A DNA stretch of 64,000 bases from Companilactobacillus bobalius (lineage in GTDB: Bacteria > Bacillota > Bacilli > Lactobacillales > Lactobacillaceae), in the NCBI RefSeq assembly GCF_009764355.1, contig NZ_LNUA01000011.1, positions 186,001-250,000 on the forward strand, written 5' to 3'. Below, piece by piece: positions 45,717 to 55,600 of the stretch; position 1 is the first letter of the stretch, and every line of letters starts with the position of its first letter. The notes below the pieces were generated by a model that worked only from the letters and a program-made list of their open reading frames with translations, was not told the origin of the DNA and did no database searches. Position numbers and translations under genes: made by a program.

Positions 45717-46475
45717 ATGACGGATTTCACTGGAAATTATTCGGATCAAAAGATAACCATAGATTTAAAGGATTTGGGAAGTATTAATTATTATTTCACG
45801 AAGCCTGAGGAATACAGTAAGGAATCAATCTTCTTGATAATGCAGAACCGTGAGATTATTGGATTAGGAATTGGAGATCTGGACAATACCGAGGCCGCTA
45901 CGAGCTATATTGAAATTGTGGTACCGGAAAACTTTATCGTTACGGACTTCTTTTATTTCCTGACTAAACATATGGTGCAATCGGGTTATAAGATCAATGC
46001 TGAGTATAAGATGCAAATTTCACAGGTTTCACTACAGTTGTACGAAAAATATTGGCAGAATGTGTTGCCAATCCTGTCTGCTTTTGGTTTAAGAACTACT
46101 CCAGTTAAAAGGGTTAAACCACGTCACAAATTTATGGCTTCCTTAGCAGATGTACCTTTCAAAATTGATTATAAGGGTAGTAAAGCGACGGTTTATTGGC
46201 AAAAACGTAGCCAGTTCTTAGTTAAATCTGGGGCTATATTGGTTGGTCAGGCACCATTGACTAAATCTGGTGTGATTGGTTTTGCTGGCAGATTTGGCTT
46301 ACGATTGCGACAGGAACATGAGAAGGAATTACATGACAATGTTTTGACAAAAGATATTGTTTTACGAAGTGTTAATGAAGTTGGAACATTTCTCTATTTT
46401 GCAGGAACTAATGGCTGGCTACAATTAAAGTCACCATCGGGACAAACTTTACATGAGTTGACAGTGGAAAAATAG
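45717..46475 (+). CDS. Protein with C-terminal DUF4357-like domain
   Basis: 252 residues from the ATG at 45717 (GGAGG ahead). No signal peptide or membrane helix. Residues about 165-250 (GAILVGQAPLTKSGVIGF, RSVNEVGTFLYFAGTNGWLQ and LKSPSGQTLHEL) match the DUF4357 pattern, in which a Ser/Asn-rich helix and an NGW-x-x-W/L motif end restriction-associated or GIY-YIG proteins. The N-terminal 160 residues are unrecognised. It is divergent from the metal sensor and stands alone. Confidence 0.6.
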   Translation: MTDFTGNYSDQKITIDLKDLGSINYYFTKPEEYSKESIFLIMQNREIIGLGIGDLDNTEAATSYIEIVVPENFIVTDFFYFLTKHMVQSGYKINAEYKMQISQVSLQLYEKYWQNVLPILSAFGLRTTPVKRVKPRHKFMASLADVPFKIDYKGSKATVYWQKRSQFLVKSGAILVGQAPLTKSGVIGFAGRFGLRLRQEHEKELHDNVLTKDIVLRSVNEVGTFLYFAGTNGWLQLKSPSGQTLHELTVEK

Positions 46476-46476
46476 A

Positions 46477-46538
46477 GCAGACATCCGTTGGAATTTATAG
46501 GCGCGTACTATAAATTCGATAGATGTCTGTTTTTTTTG
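46477..46538 (+). terminator. Terminator with long interrupted stem
   Basis: AGACATC and GAATTTATAG pair with CTATAAATTC and GATGTCT, then eight T's. Confidence 0.88.
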
Positions 46539-46670
46539 TATGTCTTTTTATAATAATATTCATTAAAATACAAAATATGTGTAATTTTTTAGTTAATTTT
46601 GAGTAATATTGTTTTATGAATTTAAAAAATTATTATATTATATTAATGGTCAAATTAGAAAGGATATATA

Positions 46671-48638
46671 ATGACGAAAAAATTTAACAAAGTTAGGCTT
46701 GGCTTGATTTTAGTATTGGTGATAATATTCTATTCATTTGTCAATATTAAGAATGATTCACTAACTGTTAAAGCTGATGATCAAACTGTTAAACCATATG
46801 CAACTCCAACTTCGGATCCAATTGTTTTCTTAGGTATTTGGTTTTCTAATGGTTACTCGTTACAGCCAGAAACTGATTATTATACTCAAGTGGGGCAATC
46901 AATTGTAGTTCATACTTCTGCAAGTCGATCCATTTGGACAGTCTTAACTGGACCAGTTGATTCGCCACATTATAGATGGTATAAATCGACAGACTATGGT
47001 GAGAACTGGAGTAGTGTTTCGGAATCTGATGGCGGTCACCGTATGAATTTTCCAATAACTCCTAAGAGTTCAGGAACGACCTGGTATCAGCTCGATACAC
47101 AATATTACACTTTACTCACGCCTTATTTAAAAACCCACATATATTCTAAGGTAACAGCTGTACATGTTAAGGATCCGGTAAATGCCACCAGCCTCAAAGT
47201 AAGCGCTGACAATAAATATATATATAATGAATCAGATTCAGATTTATCACAAAATTATACTTTTATTCATGCATATCCGACGCCAACGGATGCAACCGGT
47301 AAAATAACCTATTCAGTTGATAAGCCTGAAATAGCTAATTTTGAGGAAGATACTGAAAATGGTGGAACAACGAATAAATTAATAGCAAAAAGTGGTGCTG
47401 TTGGTACGGTTAGAGTAACTGCCAAAATGCAAAATCCCGACGGATCAACTACGAGTGGCTATACTGATGTCAGAGTTGGTGGTGGACTTGATGATCAGAC
47501 AGTTGATGTTGGACAATCGGCAACGTTTAGTATGCATGGTAATATAGATGGAACTAATTCGAATACAAGTGGGAGTATTCAGATTAAATGGTATAAGTAT
47601 GATAAAGACGGAAACAAAACCACTGTAGCGACAAGTAACAGTAGCAATTACAAAGATTATGTTGATTATACTATCCCCAAAACGACTATGGATGACAATG
47701 GGACACAGTATCAGGCTCAAATAACCGTCTCTTTATTGGGCTTTATTCAAACGGATAGTTTAACTACTAATAAGGCAACATTGACGGTTAAAAATAATCC
47801 AGATCTTTCGATCTCTACTAAAGTTATTAATAATACTTATGATGATGGTAGTAATACTTCCGATACCTTAAATAAGGTAACTAATAACGATAATATTTCA
47901 TATGAATTCAACTTAAAAAATAATAATAAAAATTCGATTTTGACTAATGGAAGTTATGTAGTTCCTGTTCATAAAGGGACACTTGTAAATAATGTTGAAT
48001 TAGATGGAAAAGAAGTAGATTCAGATAATTATACTGTTTATAACAGCTCAGATAAGAAGGAATCCTATATTATCATTAATGGAATAGATTTTAATGAGAA
48101 CGCACAGTCACATTCATTAAAAATAGATGCAACAGTATCGGGAGTAACTGATGCGGAAAAATTTGAATCAGTTCCCTATTATTATGGTGATGATTATGGA
48201 GGTTCGGTCTATCAAGAGAGTGCAAGTAAACATACGATAAACTATGTAAATGATAAGTTTAATGCTGCGGTAAATGATATTAGTTTTGGAACAATTAAAG
48301 ATTCACAGCTGAATAAGGTATATTACCGTCAAGATGATAACAATTTACCTAATAGCACAATTAATATTAGTGATCAAAGAAGAGATAAAAAGGCAATGAA
48401 GGTTTTGGTATCCGAATCAAAACCTTTAGGTGATGGAATGACATTACGTTATTATCAAAATGACGATTATACCAATCTATCAAATAGTGATGTATTAATT
48501 AAGAGTTTTGATCAAGATAATATATCATCAATTGGATGGAAAAAAGACGAAGGAATTCTGCTTTATATTGGAAATACATTGCCGACGGCTGGGAAATATA
48601 GTACTGAATTACATTGGACCTTTGAAGATAGTATTTAA
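46671..48638 (+). CDS. WxL-type secreted surface protein with Ig-like domains
   Basis: 655 residues; AAAGGATATATA before ATG. Signal peptide to about residue 35 (DSLTVKA). A region with YRWYKSTDYGENWSSVS resembles Ig-like sugar-binding modules, residues about 170-280 form a BIG2-like domain (SVDKPEIANF ... GTVRVTAKM), and 280-370 a second Ig-like domain. The C-terminal 150 residues form a WxL-like domain (NDISFGTIKDSQLNKVYY, ends STELHWTFEDSI). Binds the wall, likely an adhesin. Confidence 0.8.
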   Translation: MTKKFNKVRLGLILVLVIIFYSFVNIKNDSLTVKADDQTVKPYATPTSDPIVFLGIWFSNGYSLQPETDYYTQVGQSIVVHTSASRSIWTVLTGPVDSPHYRWYKSTDYGENWSSVSESDGGHRMNFPITPKSSGTTWYQLDTQYYTLLTPYLKTHIYSKVTAVHVKDPVNATSLKVSADNKYIYNESDSDLSQNYTFIHAYPTPTDATGKITYSVDKPEIANFEEDTENGGTTNKLIAKSGAVGTVRVTAKMQNPDGSTTSGYTDVRVGGGLDDQTVDVGQSATFSMHGNIDGTNSNTSGSIQIKWYKYDKDGNKTTVATSNSSNYKDYVDYTIPKTTMDDNGTQYQAQITVSLLGFIQTDSLTTNKATLTVKNNPDLSISTKVINNTYDDGSNTSDTLNKVTNNDNISYEFNLKNNNKNSILTNGSYVVPVHKGTLVNNVELDGKEVDSDNYTVYNSSDKKESYIIINGIDFNENAQSHSLKIDATVSGVTDAEKFESVPYYYGDDYGGSVYQESASKHTINYVNDKFNAAVNDISFGTIKDSQLNKVYYRQDDNNLPNSTINISDQRRDKKAMKVLVSESKPLGDGMTLRYYQNDDYTNLSNSDVLIKSFDQDNISSIGWKKDEGILLYIGNTLPTAGKYSTELHWTFEDSI

Positions 48639-48705
48639 AATTAAAGTATCCACGTAAAATATTTTTAGGACTTTTATATAGATGTTTTAAATAAAGAAAA
48701 TATCA

Positions 48706-48757
48706 ATAAAAAATCAGTTTAATGACCATTAAAGGGGACATTAAACTGATTTTTTTG
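48706..48757. terminator. Bidirectional terminator
   Basis: AAAAAATCAGTTTAATG pairs with CATTAAACTGATTTTTT; shared by the surface protein gene and the leftward Cys-rich gene. Confidence 0.92.
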
Positions 48758-48797
48758 TTGAAAGGAATTGGATTCTATTTCAATTTTTTTCTTTGAA

Positions 48798-48953
48798 TTA
48801 AATTGTAGTTGGAGTTTTAGGGCCACAATAACTGTTGCAAGTACATTTTTGATCATCAAGCATTGGACAATGACAGATTCCATCTTTACTTGAACAGTGG
48901 CAACTGGAAAAACAAGTCATTCCTTGATGACAATATGGATTATTATCAGACAT
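48798..48953 (-). CDS. 51-residue Cys/His-rich metallothionein-like protein
   Basis: The ATG at 48953 has a strong ribosome site (AAGGAGGAAG) and the frame ends TAA at 48798. Nine Cys (positions 8, 14, 18, 20, 27, 29, 37, 39, 43) and three His (9, 19, 28) fall in 51 residues, with three C-x-C pairs: CHC, CHC, CTC. No hydrophobic core or signal peptide. Cysteine count and spacing are like bacterial metallothioneins (SmtA also has nine Cys), but the sequence is not recognisably SmtA; Zn/Cu/Cd binding is an inference. A CzrA-like sensor and CDF transporter lie 3 kb away. Confidence 0.72.
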   Translation of the reverse strand: MSDNNPYCHQGMTCFSSCHCSSKDGICHCPMLDDQKCTCNSYCGPKTPTTI

Positions 48954-49049
48954 TTTGACTTCCTCCTTAATTACAGAATATCATACGTTGACAATGAGCA
49001 TTTAGATGATAAACTTTTCACAACTTTATAATGTGTTTAAGGGGAAATT

Positions 49050-50213
49050 ATGAAAAGAGTATCAGCTAAGACTCTGATTTTGGGTGCTTTTTTAGAGTCA
49101 GTCGGAGCTAGTTTTATTTGGCCTATCAATACGATATTTATCCACAATTATTTGCACAAGTCATTGGCAGTCGCTGGGATGGTTTTGTTTTTCAATTCGA
49201 TATTAACCTTTTTAGGAAATTATTTAGGTGGAAAATTATTTGACCGTTGGGGTGGTCATAAAACGGTTATTATCAGTACGTTAATTGGATTATTGGCATT
49301 GGTTGGCTTGATTTTTGACCATGGTTGGCCAGCGTATCCGATTTTGTTACCAATCTTAGGATTTGGTGTTGGTAGTGCCTTTACGGTCATTAATTCATTT
49401 GCGGCGCAGATAGATGATGTTGACCGCTATAAACTTTTTAATGGAATTTACATGGGAACCAATTTAGGAAATGCTATCGGAACGGCTCTAGGTGGTTATA
49501 TTGCTGGAGTTCAGATGACATTGGTTTTTGTAGCTAATTTTTTCTTCTTAACGCTTTTTTTCCTATTAGTAATCTTTGGTTACAATAATCGAGAAGTGGT
49601 AGTTGAAAATGGTACAAAGGATGAGATTAAAAAGGTAAGAAAAACTAAATTACAACCAGGAGTTGGTCTGATTGCGTTGTTCTTAGGAGTATCATGGTTG
49701 GCATATTCACAATGGAGCAGTAACATTTCCGCTCACTTAACTAATTTAGGGATTCCTGTTAGCCGTTATAGTTTGTTGTGGACCATCAATGCAGTGGTGA
49801 TTGTTTTAGTTTTGCCATTAATTAATCGTTTGGTTGAAAATAAAGCGTGGTTTAAGAGAATTCAGATACCACTTGGAGTCATCTTGTTTATTGCGGCATT
49901 TGCTTCAATTATTAATGCAAAAGTTTATTTAGCGTTTGTTATTGGGATGGTTGTCTTAACCTTAGGTGAAACTCTAGTTTATCCGGGAATTCCAGCTATG
50001 GTTAGTGAATCGACACCAAAATCGGAGGCAGGGCGTTATCAAAGTTTGTTGAGCATGTCTTCAACTTTTGCTAGAGCGATTGGACCATTAGTTGGTGGAT
50101 TGATTGTAGAACATGGTTCTTACAATCTTTTATATTTAGTAGCGATTGTTATTTTAGCAGTGTCTTTGGTGATTTTGCGTTTTGGTCATCGAAAATTACT
50201 TGTTAACAATTAG
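49050..50213 (+). CDS. MFS transporter
   Basis: 387 residues, 12 helices. LGGKLFDRWGGHKTVIIS is the loop 2-3 motif A. Similar to the YttB/YxiO-like drug or sugar efflux transporters of Firmicutes; substrate unknown. AAGGGGAAAT ribosome site. Its stop overlaps the convergent gene by four bases without a terminator between. Confidence 0.85.
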   Translation: MKRVSAKTLILGAFLESVGASFIWPINTIFIHNYLHKSLAVAGMVLFFNSILTFLGNYLGGKLFDRWGGHKTVIISTLIGLLALVGLIFDHGWPAYPILLPILGFGVGSAFTVINSFAAQIDDVDRYKLFNGIYMGTNLGNAIGTALGGYIAGVQMTLVFVANFFFLTLFFLLVIFGYNNREVVVENGTKDEIKKVRKTKLQPGVGLIALFLGVSWLAYSQWSSNISAHLTNLGIPVSRYSLLWTINAVVIVLVLPLINRLVENKAWFKRIQIPLGVILFIAAFASIINAKVYLAFVIGMVVLTLGETLVYPGIPAMVSESTPKSEAGRYQSLLSMSSTFARAIGPLVGGLIVEHGSYNLLYLVAIVILAVSLVILRFGHRKLLVNN

Positions 50214-50575
50214 TTATAATAATTAGACGGAAAATGGTTAACGGAAATTATATGTGGATTCCACAAATAGGGACCGAAGTGCTCGTAAGATATAAAAATA
50301 CCTAAATCATTTTTGTTATCCAGGGTAGCAACTAGATAACCACTTTTGCCATCTGAACCTTGAAATTCAGTTATATCTTTTACTTTTTGATAATGATGTT
50401 TTTGTAAGAAATCTTTAATTTTCTGATTAGTAGACTTGTAAGTAATATTACCATTGCTCAGTTCAGAATTAATAACACTTTTTATTTGAAGTATGTAAGA
50501 AATTTCAGGAATAACAAAGAAGCCTAAAATAATTGTGGTTAGAATGGTGGCAAGCACTATAATAATTTTTTTCAA
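50210..50575 (-). CDS. Membrane-anchored extracytoplasmic protein, unknown
   Basis: 121 residues from a TTG six bases after AAGGAG (an upstream frame to 50653 lacks a ribosome site). One N-terminal membrane anchor, MKKIIIVLATILTTIILGFF, then a small soluble domain with DGKSGYLVATLDNKNDLGIF. Family unknown. Confidence 0.6.
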   Translation of the reverse strand: MKKIIIVLATILTTIILGFFVIPEISYILQIKSVINSELSNGNITYKSTNQKIKDFLQKHHYQKVKDITEFQGSDGKSGYLVATLDNKNDLGIFISYEHFGPYLWNPHIISVNHFPSNYYN

Positions 50576-50654
50576 TGCAATCTCCTTAGACAGTAATTGA
50601 TCTCTGTTAATATCATCTGGCATTTGTAGAAAAGTTGAAAGCAATTTTGGCAAA

Positions 50655-50708
50655 TAAAAACTCCCTAATCTATGAAGACCGTTAGTCTTAATAATTAAGG
50701 AGTTTTTC
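50655..50708. terminator. Terminator between two leftward genes
   Basis: AAAAACTCCTTAAT pairs with ATTAGGGAGTTTTT (minus strand reading), with short T-runs on both strands. Confidence 0.75.
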
Positions 50709-50723
50709 TACTCTTGTAGAGGC

Positions 50724-51371
50724 TTATTTTAAATTGACTTGTGATTTGGCGATTATTTTATTATCGGATAGCTTAATATCAATTGAAGCATTTTGACTAG
50801 GATCTGCTTCAGATAAGTCCGAAACATAGGTTAATGTTCTAATTCCATTAATGTCAGAATAATCGTCAGGATCGCCAAGTACAGAGATAACACGGTTGTA
50901 ATTGTCACCATTTTTAAGTTTATTGAAATCGGCTAGGGTCAAACTATTTTCTCGATCAATATCAAGTCCTTGGATGGATTTAGATTTAGCGATGTTTTTG
51001 AAAAAAGTAATTTGAATCATTACTTGATTGTTGTTGTCAGTTTTATTCCATGTGGCGGTGATTTCTTTTCCTTTTTTATCCATTATTTGTGTTTCAGTAG
51101 GATTTCCAAGTAGATTAGTGATGACTTTTCTGGAGTAGCCATTCTTGCCGGTTTTAATGGAATTGTATTTAGCAACCAAAGAAGGATTCTTTTCGGCCTG
51201 TTTTCTCTCTGATTGATCTTTTCGTTGATCCACATTAGCTTGATCAGCTTCATCTTTATAGTAGGAATAGTTGGCGATGTAGGTAGTAGCTGACACTACA
51301 ATAATAATCGAAAGAATCGTGATCCAGAACCAGTTTCTTCTATAGAAAGGTTTCTTTTCATTTTCATTCAA
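50724..51371 (-). CDS. Membrane-anchored protein with two SmpA/DUF3862-like repeats
   Basis: 215 residues from a TTG after GGAGGT. A basic start (ENEKKPFYRR), one membrane helix (WFWITILSIIIVVSATTYIA), a charged coiled coil, then two repeats each opening Y/FN-x-[IL]-K-x-G and containing VLGDP or LLGNP (residues about 80-145 and 150-215). This is the BamE/SmpA-like fold of DUF3862 lipoproteins of lactobacilli and streptococci. Located upstream of and divergent from ssrA. Confidence 0.7.
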   Translation of the reverse strand: MNENEKKPFYRRNWFWITILSIIIVVSATTYIANYSYYKDEADQANVDQRKDQSERKQAEKNPSLVAKYNSIKTGKNGYSRKVITNLLGNPTETQIMDKKGKEITATWNKTDNNNQVMIQITFFKNIAKSKSIQGLDIDRENSLTLADFNKLKNGDNYNRVISVLGDPDDYSDINGIRTLTYVSDLSEADPSQNASIDIKLSDNKIIAKSQVNLK

Positions 51372-51469
51372 TATGTTTATACCTCCGTCTATATTCAGTA
51401 TTTTACTAGTATTTACTGAAAGTAGCATCCTAGATGCACCAATATTTTCATAATAAATAAACTTATAAT

Positions 51470-51498
51470 TTGCTAAATAAAACAAAATTCGATAGTAT
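51470..51498 (+). promoter_or_regulatory. ssrA promoter
   Basis: TTGCTA, 17-bp spacer, TAGTAT; 17 bases upstream of the mature tmRNA 5' end. Confidence 0.6.
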
Positions 51499-51515
51499 AG
51501 ACTGTGAACACTAAT

Positions 51516-51877
51516 GGGGGTGTTCTGGATTCGACATGTGTAGTAGCGTGTGAGTTGCACTTAGGGCCTTGCGTCCCTTTAAAACGCACAGTTTATTATA
51601 ACTGCAAAAAATAATAATAACTACGCATTAGCTGCCTAAAAACAGTCTAAGCGTGATCCATTCTAGTTTCGCCCAAGGGCTGGAAATGGGTCTCAAAAAT
51701 ATTGGGCTACGTTTAACTACGCATTCTGAATAGTTAAAAAGAGATTGTCGGAATAGTCATTGTGGCTAGCCGGGTTGTATGGCGTTCATAGTGGCGAAAC
51801 TTTAAATAATACAACTATGAGTGTAGAGGCTTGCATAGCATTACGCTTGGACAGGGGTTCAATTCCCCTCACCTCCA
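51516..51877 (+). ncRNA. ssrA: Transfer-messenger RNA
   Basis: Starts GGGGGTGTTCTGGATTCGAC, ends with T-arm GGGGTTCAATTCCCC and CACCTCC that pairs with the 5' GGGGGTG. The tag frame is GCA AAA AAT AAT AAT AAC TAC GCA TTA GCT GCC TAA at 51604-51639, encoding AKNNNNYALAA. The CCA end is not encoded (A then TAA), so it must be added. It rescues stalled ribosomes and marks their products for ClpXP. Confidence 0.98.
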
Positions 51878-51888
51878 TAAAGCAAATA

Positions 51889-51938
51889 AGAGTCAGCTAT
51901 ATCAGGTAATTTATACCTTGATATAGCTGGCTTTTTTT
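51889..51938 (+). terminator. ssrA terminator
   Basis: AGTCAGCTATATCAGGTA pairs with TACCTTGATATAGCTGGCT, then a T-run. Confidence 0.9.
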
Positions 51939-52012
51939 CTTTTTCATAATTTATCTAATACTAGGCATGTATATTGGATAAATATGTTTATCGTCAAAAA
52001 TAAGTAAGGGAG

Positions 52013-52045
52013 CAGTAACTAACTACGGTTAGTTACTGTTTTTTT
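52013..52045 (+). terminator. Second rightward terminator after ssrA
   Basis: CAGTAACTAAC-TACG-GTTAGTTACTG with seven T's on the plus strand. No gene lies between it and the ssrA terminator; it may back up ssrA, end a small RNA, or weakly serve the leftward XRE gene. Confidence 0.75.
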
Positions 52046-52054
52046 ATAACCAAT

Positions 52055-52384
52055 TTATTTATCATCAACGAAGCCGATTATTTCCATGAATAAATCTACA
52101 TAAGATTGGCGATCTTTCAGATTCATTGTATTCATAAATTTAAAGAAATTATCAGTTTTTTCATCAATGAGACTGTGTTTAAAAATATCACCCATCTCCA
52201 TATCTAGAGCGTGGACAATTTTTTCCAACTTAGATAAGGATATGCTACCTGATTCTCCCAGTTCCAACCTTGAGATTGTATATCTAGAAACATGAGAAAT
52301 TTCGGCAAGCTGTTCAATTGTTAATCCCTTGCTTAATCTTTTTTGTCTAATAAAATCATTGTAACTTTTAGCCATAGTAGTCAT
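52055..52384 (-). CDS. XRE family transcriptional regulator
   Basis: 109 residues. N-terminal HTH_3 domain FIRQKRLSKGLTIEQLAEIS with HVSRYTISRLELGESGSISL, then KLEKIVHALDMEMGDIF; a short C-terminal extension of unknown role follows. The ATG at 52384 follows GAGGTGT closely; the ATG at 52375 is an alternative. It is divergent from the surface-protein gene and its neighbour promoter, the likely target. A decayed relative of it lies at 55765-55985. Confidence 0.87.
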   Translation of the reverse strand: MTTMAKSYNDFIRQKRLSKGLTIEQLAEISHVSRYTISRLELGESGSISLSKLEKIVHALDMEMGDIFKHSLIDEKTDNFFKFMNTMNLKDRQSYVDLFMEIIGFVDDK

Positions 52385-52416
52385 ACACCTCAAGCCTTAA
52401 GCTCCCCTACGATAAG

Positions 52417-52590
52417 ACTAAATTAAATGTCAAATAACAGTCATTTTTTCTAAAATATTGAAAATATGCGCATAATTGTTTTATAATACCTCATATATAG
52501 AGAAAAGGGGGATATTTCTTTGAAAAAATCAAGTTTTTTTCTATTTTTAGATTCTTTCGTTATGTTTTTAATATCTCTTTTTTCAGATTG
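52417..52590 (+). repeat. Duplicated promoter/5' region, copy A
   Basis: Highly similar to 55985-56157: shared blocks include CAAATAACAGTCATT, GTTTTATAATACCTCATATA, AAAAGGGGGATATTTCTTTG and AAAAAATCAAGTTTTTTTC. It carries the promoter, ribosome site and signal-peptide start of a lost surface-protein gene. Confidence 0.85.
52458..52487 (+). promoter_or_regulatory. Promoter for the 1005-residue surface protein
   Basis: TTGAAA, 18-bp spacer, TATAAT. The same -10 stands at 56051-56056 in the other copy. It gives a leader of about 150 bases. Confidence 0.65.
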
Positions 52591-52597
52591 CCAGTAG
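52520..52597 (+). pseudogene. Remnant start of a surface-protein gene, 25 codons
   Basis: TTG with GGGGGA site, MKKSSFFLFLDSFVMFLISL then a TAG. Compare MKKSSFFPFWSIILIFLILS at 56089. The rest of that gene is gone; the next ORF starts 50 bases later in the same transcript, so the remnant now acts as an upstream ORF. Confidence 0.75.
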
Positions 52598-52646
52598 GAA
52601 TCCATTGATTGATATCATATGGAATTTCTGATGAGGGGGTCATCAC

Positions 52647-55600
52647 ATGTTTTTTATAAAAAATTTACATCGCAATAAATTGAATTTGTTTCTGATATAT
52701 TTATCAATATTCCTAATTGGTTTAATAACGAATACTACATTTGTAAAAGCGGATAGTTCAGATAACGAAATATCTCAATCATTAAATTTAAACAGTAATT
52801 TATCCGATGATTCTAATGATACTGGGGTATCTCAGCCTTATAAAGCAGACTTTTTAAATCAAATAAATAATTCAGGAGAATTCAGTTTAAAAAATAAACA
52901 AATAAATGCTACATTGAAAAATTTTAGGGTGCAATCGATATCCAGTGTTCCGGTGTTAGATGTTAAGGGGAGTTCTGTTACTGTCAATAGTTGGCAGGAT
53001 TTTATTGATGCCGCTAATAATACATCGGTAGGGGAAATAATTATTGGCGTAGACCTAAAGGCCGCTGATAATAAGGTTAGTTTTCAAAATGATAAGGTTG
53101 TTGCTTTTAACGGACACAGTATAGATATGGCTAGTAGATATCTGAATACTAACAATTATCAGATTAATTTTGTTGATGCATCAATTAATTCAACTGGATC
53201 AGCAATGCTAAGATCTAGTTCAAATGCTGGAATTATATTTTCAGGTATAGGTTCTTTAACTGGTTCAATTTTAGACAATAATAATATTTATACCAATTTG
53301 ACTTTTACTAATGCCAACTATGTAACGCAAAATACAAGTTCCACTCCTACGATTAGATTTAGAGGATCGTCAGGTGGAGATCTATCTATCAAAGATTCGA
53401 CAATTACAGATAGTTCTAGGAGTTTTTATTATAGTTCTACATCTGATAGTATTTCGAAAAATATCAATATAAATAATTCAACAGTTAAATCAACTTACGC
53501 CTCGGGAACTTCAAATTATTTTATCAGTACGAGTGGAACTAATACTCAAACTGGTATGGTACTTGAAATGACTAACAATTCAAACGTAAATGTTGATAAA
53601 ACAAATCAGGGGGATTTTAATGCTCCCATTTATCTTTTTGGAACGAATACCAAGATTATATTATCAACAAATTCTAAATTTACAGTAAATAACCCTAATG
53701 GAGCTGCCATAACGGAATCTGGAGTAGGAAGTATTTTTGATGTTTCTGATGAAGGTACTGAATTAAATGTTTCTCGTTCAGGAACAGCTGATTATAATAA
53801 TGCTGTTATTAGGTTTGCATGGACGGGAGAAATGACATTTGATATAAAAAATCATGCTAAAGTTTCAATTAATCAAAATGGAACTGTTAATACATATGGA
53901 ATCCGTATGTATGGTGGAGGTAATAATATTTCGGTAAGCAATGGTGCTGAATTTGATTGTATAAATAATTCAACTAGTTCGGGTCCGGGAATTGGAGATA
54001 ATGACGGACAAGGAATATATTATGCTGGTGGCGGAAATTCGAACTCTTTCAAATTAAGTGGTACAGACTCTCAGGTTCTCATTAGTGCGAACAATGGACC
54101 AGCTATATCTTCATTATCAAGAATCGACATGACAGCCGGTGATGGGACTTCTTTTGTAGCACGAGGGTATTATCCTGGCAACGCAATATTCTATTCTGCA
54201 AATATATTAAATTTTAATATGGGGGTACCTAGATATTTTGATTTTATGAATACTGCTTCCATTGGAACAGGAATAGGGGGGACTTTATTCAATTGTTCGG
54301 ATACTAGCCAATTTAATCATGGTAATATTCCACTATCTGTATGGTTAAGTACATCAAATGTTCAAAAATCTCCTACTAAGAGCTGGAAATATGTTAATGC
54401 TACTTATTCAGGAGTTAATTTCAATAAATTTACTACTACTACTTCTGATGCTGATTTTAAAGAATTCTTAGTAAATAATTCAGGTTTATCGAAATTGGGA
54501 AGGATGACGGCTAATACAGCACCTGCTCAAGTAAAAAATGCCCCTGACCAGCCTACCAATGCCGATTCATATGTTTGGGTACCAACATTAATGCCCGCTG
54601 AGAATAATGCATATCGCCCTTCATATGACAATGAAGTTTATGCTGAGGTTCAATTAACTTATCCAGATGGAACAACTAAAACTGCAACTGGGACATCTGT
54701 TCAGAACCAAAAATATTATGAATACAGTACATCAACGATTGATGGTGCTATTAAGATACCAATTAGTAACTTTGGTTCCAGTACAAAATATCTAGAACCA
54801 GGTACCAAGATAAAAATTTTAAAATTGTGGAGAAATGATCCGGATTATAATTCTGTTAATGCTATAAAGACTGATATGAGCAATACGAAATATAATCAAT
54901 ATAAAGAACAAACGGTCATAGATAAGACGCCACCTGATCCAGTAGTAATAAAAAATAATGTAAAAATGATTTCTCAGTGGTCTAAAGAATTAGAAGGTAC
55001 AGGTGAACCAGGAACGTCATTAAGTTGGAAGATAATCCATCATAATGGTAGTGCAGATACGGTTTATTCAAATGCCACGACAGTTGACAGTAATGGGAAC
55101 TGGAAAATAAATAATATTTCTGGAATAGTAAATGACGATAAGATTGTCATTTACTTGACTGATAAAAATGCTAATACTACTCCATTTTCGGAAACAGTTT
55201 TCCATGATGCTACATTTTTACCAGCTACCGTTGTAAGTGTAGGTGGAACTAATACCTTATCTCTCGACGTTACTCAGAATTTGGATTTTGGAGTTATTCC
55301 TGCATATACTCCGGTGATAAAGTCACCGGCATCCAAAAAATTTAATGTAACTGTTAATGATGATAGAGATCCATCACATGTTAATGGTTGGAAATTGATG
55401 GCTAGAGCATCTAACTTTAAATCAGGTCAAAGGGAAATAAGTAGTGATGACCTTGGCCTAGAGTTAAATGACAATAATAACATTATCAATATCACAAATA
55501 CTGATTCACTAATTAGAGAACAACAGAGTACAGATGATTATAGAGGATCGACGATTTTAGATTTGATAAATGGACCTCAAAAAATAAAATTAAGAAGTAA

